A DNA stretch of 64,000 nucleotides from Chelydra serpentina (lineage: Eukaryota; Chordata; Testudines; Chelydridae): NCBI GenBank assembly GCA_037349315.1, contig JBAIAC010000004.1:79104501-79168500 (forward strand), given 5' to 3'. Every line of letters starts with the position of its first letter. Position 1 is the first letter of the stretch. A program made the position numbers and the translations under genes. Below are positions 1 through 10,723 of this stretch, piece after piece. The notes under the pieces were generated by a model. That model was not told where the DNA came from. It did not search any database and saw only the letters and a program-made list of their open reading frames with translations.

Positions 1-157
1 ACATAATTAATCGGTGCCATATAAAGATCCATGTTATACATGCAAATCCACAATAAAAGCCTCTTCTATTTAAGACTATAGCACTTTTGTGTGGATTCTT
101 TTCTAGACTAAAACAGTACATTCTGTATTTCTAATGAAAGCCTTTCTTCTAGCTCAT

Positions 158-1420
158 CTAAAGATCTATTCCCCACGTAGTCATGTGAAGAGACCAAAGA
201 TTCGGATGCATAATTTCAGACATAATGCTGTCATATAGTCTATTACTAACAGAATTGCTTTGCTTTTGAGCTGAGGTAGAAAATACGTTAGAGCTAGTCT
301 GACTGTTCTCAGTTCTAAAATATTGATGTGTACGTTTCTTTGATGAACAATGATCTCTGATCAACAATTCACTGTTCTGATGGGCTCCACATCCTAGGGT
401 AGATGTATCCATGGTCAGTATTAGTGATAATGTAAGGGATTGAAAAAGCACATCTTTCATTGCATTTTGATTATCTGTCCACCATGTTAAATGATGATAA
501 CACCTGATGTGGAATTTATATTTTTTCGATGAATACTGTCTAAACCTGCTTTGTAATTCTTTGCTAACTAGTGCTGAAGACCTCATCTGAAGACTAGCAT
601 AAGGAGTCACTGCTGTGGTTGACGCCAGCAGACCCAGCAACTGAAGGACGAAAAGAATCAATTGTCTCAGTAACCGGCAGAGGAAATACATACATCTTTT
701 TATGTTGATCTTTCTCCCCTCTGGGAGAACAGCACTCTTCACAGTTGAATCCACTATAGCTCCTATACAAAGAACCCTTTAAATAGGGTTTAGACATGAC
801 TTTTCACAATTTATCTGTAATTGCAGACTGACAAATAGTGAATATATTTAATTTACAAGATCTCTTCCCTGGATGACACTTATTAACAAATCATCTAGGT
901 ACAGGTATATATACACATTTCCTGCCTTCTTAGGTATACTGCCACAACAAACAGGCATTTTGTAAATACCCTGGGTGCTGCAAAGAATTCAAAAGGGAGG
1001 GCCTTCTATTGAAAAATGGTCCTCTCCAACAATAAAACACAGGAAAATTTCAATGACATGGTTTACAGAAATGTGGAAGTATGGGTCTTTTAAGATCAGA
1101 GCTGCAAAACAATCCTGGAGGGAAAGAGAAGGTGTTAGAGACAACATGCAGAAGTGAAGTTCCTTTATATAAAAGTGTTTAATATCCTTAAATCCAGACC
1201 CTTCCCTCTGTGATCTCATGGAACTACCTCTACTGCAACTAACTATAATAGAGATTGGAAATCCTTTTTTAGCAAATCAAGATGACTGATCTCTCCCCAA
1301 ATATGAAGTGGGTGGGTTGTTGGGGGGGAGAGGTTCTGAACTGAATTGTGTAACCGTATAAAAGAGCTTCTAATATCCATCTGTCCAATGTTATTAACTC
1401 CCACTGCTAAAAAAAAATGG
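158..1420 (-). pseudogene. DIRS copy A: reverse transcriptase and start of RNase H (broken)
   Basis: This is a decayed DIRS-type polyprotein read on the minus strand across several frames. In order from 1420 downwards: WILEALLYGYTIQF (RT N-terminus), then LILKDPYFHISVNHVIEIFL and VGEDHF (RT motif A region), YLYLDDLLIS at about 880-920 (the YLDD catalytic box), and then the linker LLGLLASTTAVTPYASLQ, WWTD and LTMDTSTLGCGAH (RNase H start) down to about 350. The families' motif A reads x-D-L-K-D-A-Y; here the first catalytic Asp is replaced (L-I-L-K-D-P-Y), and stops interrupt the frame. The enzyme is dead. The tyrosine recombinase expected downstream is not visible in the first 157 bases. Confidence 0.8.
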
Positions 1421-1752
1421 GACAACTAGTCCCCAAACTGTGGATTAAATAATGCCCATATGGGCTGGCTTGAAGCTCCATGTCATTATGTCATATTTTA
1501 TGCATGAGACGCAATGCAGAAGACAAAAATGACAAAACTTTCCCTTTATTACTGAGAGGTTTAACTTTCTTCCTCTATTGATGTTGTGAAGTATAATGTT
1601 TTGGATGAAAATGATATGCTCTTCTCTGGTAACTGTAATGATGTGAAGGAGGCAAAGAAGGTGGATATTGCGTTTGATACTTGTTTAATAAAGTAGAATA
1701 TGACTTCTTCCCTATTTAAAGAAACCTAAAGATCTAGCAAATCTTACATTTT

Positions 1753-3735
1753 TCATGCTCTTTGGTACCTCTTTAGTCTGATCACTAAACAGACGGTCTC
1801 CTTCAAATGGAAGGTCCAAGAGCCTCGTTTCAGTCTCATGAGTCCCACCAATCTGAACCAGGTGTGTCTCTTTAACAAGACAGCCAAAGCTACTGATCTT
1901 GCTGAAAAATCTGAGGATTCAAAGCCACTGTCAACTGTTGCTATTTTAATAAAAGGACTGAATGTTGCTAAGCATTTGATAACCTTTGCTGGTCCTCTGA
2001 AGCACATTAAGAAAAGGACATTTTGCTCCAGAAATGGTATTGTCTCCAAGCCATGACAGCGTTATAGCTGGATATGCAACTGCTGATTTTCTCTGAAGAA
2101 AACATATTTCTTCCTAATACATCCAGCCTCTGTCCTTTATCCGATAGAGGAGAGTGAGCTTGGGCACTTTTTGATCTGTGAAATGCCACTTTGACCACCA
2201 GTGAATTAGGAGGCAAGTAAGTATGAAACATAGCAAGTCCTTCAGGGAACTGATATATCAACTTTAGAAAGAAGCTGAGTGGTTGGCATATTTCATAACA
2301 GAAATATGATTAGTTATCTAACCACTGACCCCAAAATATCAGAGAGGATGTGATGATTCCTCCACAAAAACAGAAGGAATATCTAGCATCTTTGACATTC
2401 GAGATGCTAACTCTTGAAAGACTATGCCATCTTCTGATGGTGATGATACTGAGATGACCTCCACATTTCCAACTGGAGAAGACATCCCTTAATTCTGAAC
2501 CAGAATCTATCAGCTCCAGTTCATCCTCATATTTTACCAATTTCCTTAGGTGACTTCTGAGGAAGCTGGTCCTTATCCCTTGGATTCAACAACTGAATGT
2601 CCTCCTGATATAGTCTTGCTGAAAGTCTGTCCTCATACCTTCCTAATAAGGTGCCTGCAATGGCCAGTGAGACCATCTTACTAAAGGAGGTATCTGCCAC
2701 TCAGGCCAAAAACCCCACTGGAGAGATCGAGCTGGAAATATCTTTGTGCCTGTGGATCCAGCAGGCCTGCACTGGACTGATTATAATTTTTTTTCCTGGT
2801 TCTAATCTGTGATCTGTATTTCTCTTCTAGCTCCAGATCACTTGAAGCTCAGATAGGACTTGAGACAATAACCTACTTGAAATGGAGAGCACAGAGAAGT
2901 TCTTCTCCAGGAATCATGAAGGGGTCTTAATAGAATGCAGCAGCACAGCGCTCCTGATCCTTTTCTGTTCTTTGCTGACTTTCAGAAAAGCAGTCAGTCT
3001 GATTGCTTGCAGCAACCCAAGTGATGTGTCCTAAGAAGCAGTACCAGGCTCAAATGTCAATGGAGCCACAGATGGATCCATATGATAAACTATCACTTTA
3101 ACAGTATTGTGCTAGTTAACGAACCCTCATCAGTACTCTTAAATGGATCCTTAGATCTTGCCACAAGGACAGGCTCCTCCAGATGTGAATATTGTCAGAT
3201 CTGTACAAGGGCAACTCCCTGAGATTTTAAGTCAGAAACTGGCTCTATAATGAGATTCTGTCCCTGTAAATCCTTCTCTCAGATTGGTTCTTTGTACTGA
3301 GGCTGACACCAAGGAGATCTGCACATTTCTTCTTGGTACTGCAACCGATTCTTTCTGAAATGGGACAGCTATGGAAACAGAGTTTATCACCGATCCAAAA
3401 CTTTTCTTTTCTGGATCCTTAACTATGTCAGATCCTGCATCTGACACAGAAGCTGAATCTATTTTTTTCCCCAGCTGAATTGACTGGAACTACAACCACT
3501 CTCTGAAAATCTGCTGTCACTGTCAGTGCTTCCTGCAATAAAACTGACTGGCGCCTCTCACTCTTAGCCCTTCTTCATGCATGATTGGATATTCAGAGGG
3601 AGAATGATCTTCCCCCAAACACGCCAAGCATCTGATATGTGCATCTGATGCTGATAATACTGCTGGTCACAAGAAACATCTTTTGAATCCAGCCTTCTTA
3701 ACCTTCTGATCCAACATGTTATCCTTTAGCTACAT
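1753..3735 (-). pseudogene. DIRS copy A: gag-like ORF (broken)
   Basis: This is the upstream gag-like region of the same element. A zinc-knuckle-like block SDAHIRCLACLGEDHSPSE lies at 3600-3660 (its first C-x2-C pair is damaged). It is followed by a low-complexity Ser-rich middle, then EDGIVFQELASRMSKMLDIP at about 2360-2450 and DFSARSVALAVLLKRHTWF near 1880-1960. The same order (C-x2-C...H..C-x2-CL, Ser-rich, FQELL, ARSV-AVVMRR) recurs in copies B, C and F and fits DIRS gag proteins as I know them. It is broken into at least four frames. The 5' inverted repeat expected above 3740 is not recognised. Confidence 0.7.
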
Positions 3736-3739
3736 ACCT

Positions 3740-4465
3740 CTAAGTAACAATATATAACTATATGCACTTAGTTTGTATTGGTTAGTTGTTACCTATCTAG
3801 ATACTACTGCATAAGGATCACACAGCAACAGTGTAACCCTCCAGCTGATCACGGTTGAAGGAACTGAGATGATGGAACTCCATGCAATTTTTAAACCCTA
3901 AAACATCCAGGGGGGGAAGGGGGGCAGCATGCAGAGGGCCCAAGGGAGGCACATAGACACTCCAATGCATACTGCGAGTAGAATCTTACCATTCAGGCTG
4001 CACTGGTTGAAGCATTCTATGAGTGGGAATATACAGAGGACACTCAAATCTATTGTGAATGTCCTCTTATTTTTATGTCTCAAGTGGGCAGAGCTGAGAA
4101 GAGTACCACTTCTTCCTTCTTCCTATCAGTTCAAGCTCCAAATCAGTGAGACTGCTGAGGAAGATCCTGCAGTAACTGAATTGAGCAATTAAGACATGAA
4201 CAAGCGGTTTAACTGCTGGGCAAGGCAAGAAGATTCAGATACACAATACGTTGTGGAGGAAGAAACAGTAAAATCTGAATATGGCTTGTACACAATGAAA
4301 GGAAAACAGATGGAGGAATTTAAGATTACCGAATATTTTGAGCCTGGAGTTGTTGAAAATAACGGAGACCAACTGATGTGAAGAGAATTCAGGAGGAAAA
4401 AGAAGGAGCTCTGTTTAGACCATGTTGATCTTAAGTGGACAGCAAGCCATCAAAGAAGAAAAACA
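3740..4465. other. Intron sequence without recognised feature
   Basis: No exon, transposon domain or simple repeat stands out. Two adjacent open stretches on the plus strand (3929-4192 and 4196-4381) start in the same neighbourhood but show no family motif and no splice logic. I treat them as chance frames. The 5' terminus of DIRS copy A may be hidden here. Confidence 0.5.
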
Positions 4466-4468
4466 GTT

Positions 4469-4936
4469 TGTCACAGGGTAGCTGGTTGCTGTGGATAGAC
4501 TGAGCCCAGTTCCCCTGAACTGGAGCAGGTAAGTCCAACTCAGTGAATTAAAGAGGGCTAGCCTACACCTGGGCCTAAAAAGGGCTGCTACTAGGCAGCT
4601 GGAGGGAGGAAAGACAGATTGTCCATTCCTCTCCAGGGCTCAGTCTGAGCAAGCTAAGCCCTGGGGAGGAAAAACCACACTGGAGTGCAGTTAGCTCCTA
4701 TTGTGGGTCCCTAGAGCAAGAGGCCAAGAGGCTCAGGGAAGCAGCCCTGTGGCTGCTGTTCCAGGATGGGAGCAGAGCTGACTAAGGCTGGGAAGCTGCC
4801 AGGAGCAGGTGTGCTAGAGACCTCGGAGGGCTGACCCTGAAGCCTGGGGCCCAAGGACTGAGTTGAGACTGTTTACTGTTTGTTTGATAAACTCTGTTTA
4901 AAGAAATAAACCTCTTTGAAAAGACTGGACATGACA
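4469..4936 (+). repeat. LTR-like dispersed repeat
   Basis: This GC-rich block is unlike the surrounding AT-rich intron. It begins TGTCA and ends TGACA, the short inverted ends of retroviral-type LTRs. Near its 3' side it has AATAAA at about 4904, as expected for a polyadenylation signal in an R region. No flanking target duplication is visible (cagtt against gcaca), so the limits or the class may be wrong. Confidence 0.4.
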
Positions 4937-5134
4937 GCACATGCTTTGGAGCCAGGGAGAAGCAACAGCCCTGGCAACAGATACAAAGGAGACTGAACAG
5001 ATGCCTTCTTACGATAGGTAAGAGAAATGATAGTTGAACCTATGTGAGCAGATGATGCTACCCAAAATTGTTCTAATAAATTCAATCTTATTTCTATACT
5101 GATGCCCCTTTCTGTGACTACAAACCACACTTGC

Positions 5135-5288
5135 CTCCAAATAACATCATAAACAGGATCCAGACATACTCCAAACCCTTGAAGATCCTCCTGTTCAGAA
5201 TCATTAAATGTCTTGCAACTCCCATCTACTTTATTTATCAGAAGACATTTAAACGGAGGCGGTTCTGACATAGAAGCAGGGACCAAAC
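5135..5288 (-). CDS. MYCBP2: MYCBP2 exon 15 of window (after RCC1 domain, GC donor)
   Basis: This 154-bp exon encodes LVPASMSEPPPFKCLLINKV followed by DGSCKTFNDSEQEDLQGFGV and CLDPVYDVIW plus two bases of Arg. Acceptor ctattttttccag|GT. The 3' end has no GT in the expected place; the sequence TGG AG|gcaagt is the standard form of a GC-AG intron and leaves the codon for W-R as in mammals. The alternative is a GT donor four bases on (AGGCAA|gtgtgg), which would add Gln and change phase. The next exon lies outside the window. Confidence 0.93.
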
Positions 5289-5670
5289 CTGGAAAAAATA
5301 GACAAATAGTCCATCTGTCACATGCTAGCCTCCATCTCTGAAGTAACAATAATACTGTAAGGAAGAGTACACTCGTAGTACAATATGTTATAGGTGTGAT
5401 GAGATGTTTTTAACTGCGCTGGAACATGAAAAATTTAAGAGTAGCTTGGAGGATTTTTTATTTTTATTAATAATAAAATTACATTTGTAAATCAATTAGG
5501 AGTACCATATACAATATAAATACCTTAAAAGTAAAATGGAGTGTCACAAGAGTCTACTCAATTTAAATCTTTTACTTATTACCTCCACTGCTTGCATTGT
5601 AATATTTCAAATCCCTTCACTAAATGTATGTTAAATGAACTAATTTACAATACTGTTGAAGAGCTCTTAC

Positions 5671-5875
5671 CTATTATATGCCTGCTTGCAAAGATCTCCG
5701 ACGTGGCTAGAACATGAGAGTTAATGAGAGCTTCATCAATCCGAAGAAAAGTCTGATCACCACTTGCTCCAATCCAAGTAGCTTTGCGTCCATATTTAGA
5801 TCCAATATTAGGCATGGGTGCTGGCTTTGCATTCCAGTATGGCATATCCAAAATTGGTCTGCCAAGCTGTCCCTT
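5671..5875 (-). CDS. MYCBP2: MYCBP2 exon 14 of window (RCC1 repeat end)
   Basis: This 205-bp exon encodes KGQLGRPILDMPYWNAKPAP, then MPNIGSKYGRKATWIGASGD and QTFLRIDEALINSHVLATSE before IFASRHIIG. It closes the RCC1 propeller (I-G-A-S-G-D-Q-T-F). The choice between acceptors ttag|AAGGGA and aag|GGA is settled by exon 13 ending SFS without its Lys. Donor ATA G|gtaaga. Confidence 0.97.
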
Positions 5876-6130
5876 CTAAAGCAAGAATTCAGTAATTAGT
5901 AAATACTAGCAACAGTAGTTTCAGATGGATAAAATAGCACAGTTTCAATATACAAAATGGAAAATTGGAAAAAGATGACATTTAAAGTTTACTTCATAAT
6001 GTCATCACACTGTGGCATGTGGCCTCGGGGGAAGGGGCGGTGCAGGGGGTGGGGCCTCAGTTCAGGCACCACTCCCCCACCTCCTTCCCCCACACACACA
6101 CACTTTTAGGGAGCTTCCAGCACTCCTGGG

Positions 6131-6222
6131 GTGAGGTATTAACTTTTATTGGACCAACTTCAGTTAGTGAGACACAAATTTTTGAGTTTACACAGAGCTC
6201 TTCTTCAGGTCTGGGAAACTAA
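6131..6222 (-). repeat. Penelope-like tail fragment (probable)
   Basis: This is a short copy of the sequence TTTTATTGGACCAACTTC...ACACAGAGCTCTTCTTCAGG. The same block occurs twice, head to head, at 21971-22184. I know it as a widespread reptile/bird terminal fragment that I associate with Penelope-like elements. That class is not proved by this copy. Confidence 0.5.
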
Positions 6223-6361
6223 CTCAAAGTATGGCTGCTAAATGCAAGGTTTGAACAGATTGTTTAGCATAAGTAATTAATAAATATTTCAAGGAACAGC
6301 GGGAGATTTTCACAGTCATGCTTTTCTAACCAGATTTAAAATAAAGACAGACACACACTTA

Positions 6362-6656
6362 GGGCTGGTCCACACTAACCCCGCAGTTTGAACTAAGATA
6401 CGCGACTTCAGCTACGTGAATAACGTAGCTGAAGTCGAAGTATCTTAGTTCGAACTGAAACACACTTACCTCGGGTCCACGCGGCGCAGGCAGGCTCCCC
6501 CATCGACTCCGCGTACTCCTCTCGGCGAGCAGGAGTTCCGGTGTCGACGGGGAGCAGCTCTGGGATCGATTTATCGCGTCTAGACAAGACATGATAAATC
6601 GATCCCAGAAGATCGATTGCTTACCCCCGAAGCCGGAGGTAAGTATAGACGTACCC
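6362..6656. mobile_element. Harbinger-like MITE, TTA target duplication
   Basis: This 295-bp non-autonomous DNA transposon has terminal inverted repeats GGGCTGGTCCACACTAAC and its counterpart GTTTATA-type end AGTATAGACGTACCC. It is flanked by TTA on both sides (6359-6361, 6657-6659). The interior has an internal palindrome around ACTTCAGCTACG...CGTAGCTGAAGT and a CGATAAATCGATC core. Relatives: 23607, 54167 (reverse orientation) and 59435. A 3-bp TWA duplication is the hallmark of PIF/Harbinger transposition. Confidence 0.85.
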
Positions 6657-6798
6657 TTAATATACACAGGCATAAGTTAGGTATATGCAAATGTGTGCAA
6701 CTGTGAAAAATCTTTCTAAAAACTATTTACTGTAACTCTAAGTGTACAATATATAGATAAAAAACAATTTCCAAAAGTAAAAATAAATGTTTCCTTAC

Positions 6799-6916
6799 AG
6801 AGAAACTTCCAAACGTGAAGACCTGTCCATCCATTAAGAGAATGGCTGTATGGTTGCTTCCCGCAGTAACTTGTGTGCTAGGACCTGGTAATGCCTGCAC
6901 CAGAGTGGGACATCCC
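6799..6916 (-). CDS. MYCBP2: MYCBP2 exon 13 of window (RCC1 repeat)
   Basis: This 118-bp exon encodes GCPTLVQALPGPSTQVTAGS followed by NHTAILLMDGQVFTFGSFS. It is another RCC1 repeat (A-G-S-N-H-T-A, D-G-Q-V-F-T-F-G). Acceptor ttgacatag|GGG, donor TCT|gtaagg. The following exon starts with AAG, restoring S-K-G-Q-L-G across the junction. The 6-kb intron upstream holds the intact CR1 and a mariner-type element. Confidence 0.97.
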
Positions 6917-7658
6917 CTATGTCAAAATAAAACCACACCAGTATCAGTGCATCTTTATGCAACATTTAACACAAGCAATATTAATGTTAGTAGCTGTGCA
7001 GTTGATCACAAAGTAATACTGTTATTGTAATTTGTCAGACACTATCTGGAATACTATTTGTATTATCATGCAACTGAACTAGTCTAGTATTCCAGTCCCA
7101 AGCATGGCAGGCAAGACTACTGGATGACACTCTACCCCAGGTATCTAGGGAGGGGCAGAGAAGATACTGGTTCTGCATCTCTCAAATGGAGGGAAAGGCA
7201 TTAGATCATCCCTCTTTCCCCAAAAGTCCATAGATATTAGAAAGAATTATCGCACCAGAAGACTGAAAAGTCTTCTCTGTGCCTCCCAAATACAGATGTG
7301 TTTAAGGAAAACACCACAAAGTCCCTCTACCTATCTCTCCGCAACTGGAGTGGAAGTAGTGAGTGTATCTGAGGGAAAGGACAGTAGTGATGAGTGGGGA
7401 GAAACCCTGAAGTGATAGATTAGAAAAGCAGAAGTGTGATTGAGAGGTGAGAAAAAAATAACATTGAGGTTAGCAAATTAAAGGCCCGACAAGTTAACAC
7501 TGCCTTCAATGGGCTTTGGATCATGGCCGAAGTGCTTGCTTACACTTGGAAATTGTTTCAGATTAAGGTAGGGTCTAAATTTAAAGTAGAACAGCTATTT
7601 CTGAATAACCCCATGCATAGGGAATCCTGATGACTAGAGGGAAGGACAATGGAAAGAT

Positions 7659-9587
7659 ATGTGTAGAAAGAAAAGTAAATATGGCAGGCGACCAGCTTGG
7701 CTTAACAGTGAAATCCTTGCTCGTCTTAAACACAAAAAAGCAGCTTACAAGAAGTGGAAGATTGGACAAATGACCAGGGAGGAGTATAAAAATATTGTTC
7801 AGGCATGCAGGAGTGAAATTAGGAAGGCCAAATCACACTTGGAGTTGCAGCTAGCTGGAGATGTTAGGAGTAACAAGAAGGGTTTCTTCAGGTATGTTAG
7901 CAACAAGAAGAAAGTCAAGGAACGTGTGGGCCCCTTGCTGAATGAGGGAGGGAACCTTGTGACAGAGGATGCGGAGAAAGCTAGTGTACTCAATGCTTTT
8001 TTTGCCTCTGTCTTCACAGACAAGGGCAGCTCCCAGATGGCTGCACTCCGCAGCACGGTATGGGGAGGAGGTGACCAGCCCTCTGTGGAGAAAGAAGTAG
8101 TTCGGGACTATTTAGAAAAGCTGGACGAACACAAGTCCATGGGGCCGGATGCACTGCATCCGAGGGTACTAAAGGAGTTGGCCGATGTGATTACAGAGCC
8201 ATTGGCCATTATCTTTGACAAATCATGGCAATCGGGGGAGGTCCCGGATGACTGGAAAAAAGCTAATGTAGTGCCCATCTTTAAAAAAGGGAAGAAGGAA
8301 GATCCGGGGAACTACAGGCCAGTCAGTCTCACCTCAATCCCTGGAAAAATCATGGAACAGGTCCTCAAGGAATCAATTTTGAACCACTTAAAGGAGGGGA
8401 AAGTGATCAGGAACAGTCAGCATGGATTCACCAAGGGCAAGTCATGCCTGACTAACCTAATTGCCTTCTATGATGAGATAACTGGCTCTGTGGATGAGGG
8501 GAAAGCAGTGGATGTGCTATTTCTTGACTTTAGCAAAGCTTTTGATACAGTCTCCCACAGCGTTCTTGCCAGCAAGTTAAAGAAGTATGGGCTGGATGAA
8601 TGGACGGTAAGGTGGATAGAAAACTGGCTGGATGGTCGTGCTCAACGGGTAGTGATCAATGGCTCCATGTCTAGTTGGCAGCCGGTATCAAGTGGAGTGC
8701 CCCAAGGGTCGGTGCTGGGGCCGGTTTTGTTCAATATCTTCATCAACGACCTGGAGGATGGTGTGGACTGCACCCTTAGCAAGTTTGCAGATGACACTAA
8801 ACTGGGAGGAGTGGTTGATACGCTGGAGGGTAGGGATAGGATACAGAGGGACCTAGACAAATTAGAGGATTGGGCCAAAAGAAATCTGATGAGGTTCAAC
8901 AAGGACAAGTGCAGAGTCCTGCACTTAGGACGGAAGAATCCCATGCACTGCTACAGACTAGGGACCGAATGGCTGGGCAGCAGTTCTGCAGAAAAGGACC
9001 TAGGGGTTACAGTGGACGAAAAGCTGAATATGAGTCAACAGTGTGCCCTTGTTGCCAAGAAGGCTAACGGCATTTGGGGCTGTATAAGTAGGGGCATTTC
9101 CAGCAGATCGAGGGATGTGATTATTCCCCTCTATTCGGCACTGGTGAGGCCTCATTTGGAGTACTGTGTCCAGTTTTGGGCCCCACACTACAAGAAGGAT
9201 GTGGATAAATTGGAAAGAGTCCAACGGAGGGCAACAAAAATGATTAGGGGGCTGGAGCACATGACTTATGAGGAGAGGCTGAGGGAACTGAGATTGTTTA
9301 GCCTGCAGAAGAGAAGAGTGAGGGGGGATTTGATAGCTGCTTTCAACTACTTAAAAGGGGGTTCCAAAGAGGATGGATCTAGACTGTTCTCAGTGGTAGA
9401 AGATGACAGAACAAGGAGTAATGGTCTCAAGTTGCAGAGGGGGAGGTTTAGGTTGGATATTAGGAAAAACTTTTTCACTAGTAGGGTGGTGAAGCACTGG
9501 AATGGGTTACCTAGGGAGGTGGTGGAATCTCCTTCCTTAGAGGTTTGTAAGGTCAGGCTTGACAAAGCCCTGGCTGGGATGATCTAG
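7659..9587 (+). CDS. CR1 LINE ORF2, endonuclease missing, RT intact
   Basis: This open frame of 642 residues encodes the reverse transcriptase half of a CR1 (chicken repeat 1) non-LTR retrotransposon. Motifs in order: the N-terminal RT extension ([18 protein letters not shown]) near residue 8, [13 protein letters not shown] near 288, [15 protein letters not shown] near 344, and FADDTKLGG near 376 with both catalytic Asp. The C-terminal [20 protein letters not shown] and [13 protein letters not shown] blocks follow. A full CR1 ORF2 also has an N-terminal APE-type endonuclease of about 220-250 residues; it is absent because the insertion is 5' truncated. The Met used is probably accidental. No stop or frameshift occurs, so insertion is recent. 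The element lies antisense to MYCBP2 and is not expected to jump on its own. Confidence 0.93.
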   Translation: MCRKKSKYGRRPAWLNSEILARLKHKKAAYKKWKIGQMTREEYKNIVQACRSEIRKAKSHLELQLAGDVRSNKKGFFRYVSNKKKVKERVGPLLNEGGNLVTEDAEKASVLNAFFASVFTDKGSSQMAALRSTVWGGGDQPSVEKEVVRDYLEKLDEHKSMGPDALHPRVLKELADVITEPLAIIFDKSWQSGEVPDDWKKANVVPIFKKGKKEDPGNYRPVSLTSIPGKIMEQVLKESILNHLKEGKVIRNSQHGFTKGKSCLTNLIAFYDEITGSVDEGKAVDVLFLDFSKAFDTVSHSVLASKLKKYGLDEWTVRWIENWLDGRAQRVVINGSMSSWQPVSSGVPQGSVLGPVLFNIFINDLEDGVDCTLSKFADDTKLGGVVDTLEGRDRIQRDLDKLEDWAKRNLMRFNKDKCRVLHLGRKNPMHCYRLGTEWLGSSSAEKDLGVTVDEKLNMSQQCALVAKKANGIWGCISRGISSRSRDVIIPLYSALVRPHLEYCVQFWAPHYKKDVDKLERVQRRATKMIRGLEHMTYEERLRELRLFSLQKRRVRGDLIAAFNYLKGGSKEDGSRLFSVVEDDRTRSNGLKLQRGRFRLDIRKNFFTSRVVKHWNGLPREVVESPSLEVCKVRLDKALAGMI

Positions 9588-9682
9588 TTGGGGTTGGTCC
9601 TGCTTTGAGCAGGGGGTTGGACTAGATGACCTCCTGAGGTCCCTTCCAACCCTGAGATTCTATGATTCTATGATTCTATGAT
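7660..9682 (+). mobile_element. CR1 LINE insertion, 5' truncated
   Basis: The insertion runs from about 7660 to the end of the 3' octamer repeat (ATTCTATG, three copies at 9655-9682), the microsatellite tail typical of CR1. The 3' UTR between the stop and the octamers contains the conserved TTGGACTAGATGACCTCCTGAGGTCCCTTCCA region, which also ends the copies at 20500, 37100 and 49900. No target-site duplication is evident, as is usual for CR1. Confidence 0.92.
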
Positions 9683-9689
9683 AAGGCAT

Positions 9690-10310
9690 GAGAAAAAAGA
9701 GAGAAGAAGAGATAAAGAGAATACAAGGAAAGGAAAGACACTGAATATGACAGGAAAAATAAAGATACACAAAGATATATAATGAAGGAAAGAAAATCTG
9801 GAGCCAAGGGTAAAAGCAGTAATGTACAAGTGAAATGTACATTAGTAAGTTACATTATTTAAAATGCTGTAGAAAACTCAGTTCTTATTGGTCAGCAATA
9901 TGCTCATTTGGACAGACATGGTTCCCTCAGCACAAAGGTTATCATTCTAAAATAGTAAAACACCAGATATTCTGATGATAATCCAAATAAAAAATGAGGG
10001 AAATTTGGTTTTATTATACAAATATAAAGCATTAAGTAAGTTAATGTGATGTTAAGGCTAGAATTTGAAACACTGAAAACAAGGAAAAATTAAGTTAGGA
10101 GCTTATAGAACATTATCTCTGCAACTGCACAATCCTGTATATTTTATGATATACATACAACAAAATAAACAGTAAATATATTAAATTACGCATTTAGGGC
10201 TTGATCCTGAGGTGCTCTGCACCTTTCAGGACCAGGCACTTAAATATTAAAGCAGGAATAAAATATTTATACTTACACACTGGCAATATGGCAGAATTGG
10301 CATTACTATG
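9690..10310. other. Intron sequence without recognised feature
   Basis: AT-rich intronic DNA with purine-rich runs just after the CR1 tail. I see no exon, element terminus or structural repeat in it. Confidence 0.6.
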
Positions 10311-10318
10311 AGAGCTTT

Positions 10319-10557
10319 GGGCTGGTCTACACTTAAAAATGTTACTGATATAACTGTGTCAGAGATGTGACTTTTTTGCTGAGCCCTCATTTAAACTAAG
10401 TTATGCTGGTATAATGCACCTTATACTGGTATAGCTTATTTCAGTTCTGGAACTGGTATAAACTGCACTGTTATAACTGCATTTATGTTGGTATAACTGA
10501 TCACACTGGGGAGAAGTGTGTAGGAGTGCCGCAAGACTTTTAAACGTAGACAAGCCC
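10319..10557. mobile_element. MITE with GTCTACAC-type ends
   Basis: This 239-bp element has ends GGGCTGGTCTACACTT and ACGTAGACAAGCCC, flanked by TTT on both sides (10316-10318, 10558-10560). The interior is built from degenerate repeats of GGTATAACTG / TTATACTGGTATA. It has the same terminal motif as the Harbinger-like group, but its interior is unrelated to the 6362 family. Confidence 0.75.
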
Positions 10558-10723
10558 TTTGACTTTATTTCCAGACTTTTGTTTAAAATGATAACTTATG
10601 TTACTGCACTGTTGCTGCTTAATCTTACTTGGCTCAGGAGGACTGGAATAAGCTATACCAGCAAAAGCCTAGTTTTGCCAGTATAAGCAGCATCCACACT
10701 AGGAGCACTTTTCTGGGATAATA

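Noticed and set aside
158..754. A 198-codon frame as a possible host gene
   Set aside because: Its text contains the DIRS RT-to-RNase H linker and the TDAS-GWGAH-like block, and YLDD lies just upstream; it is a transposon remnant.
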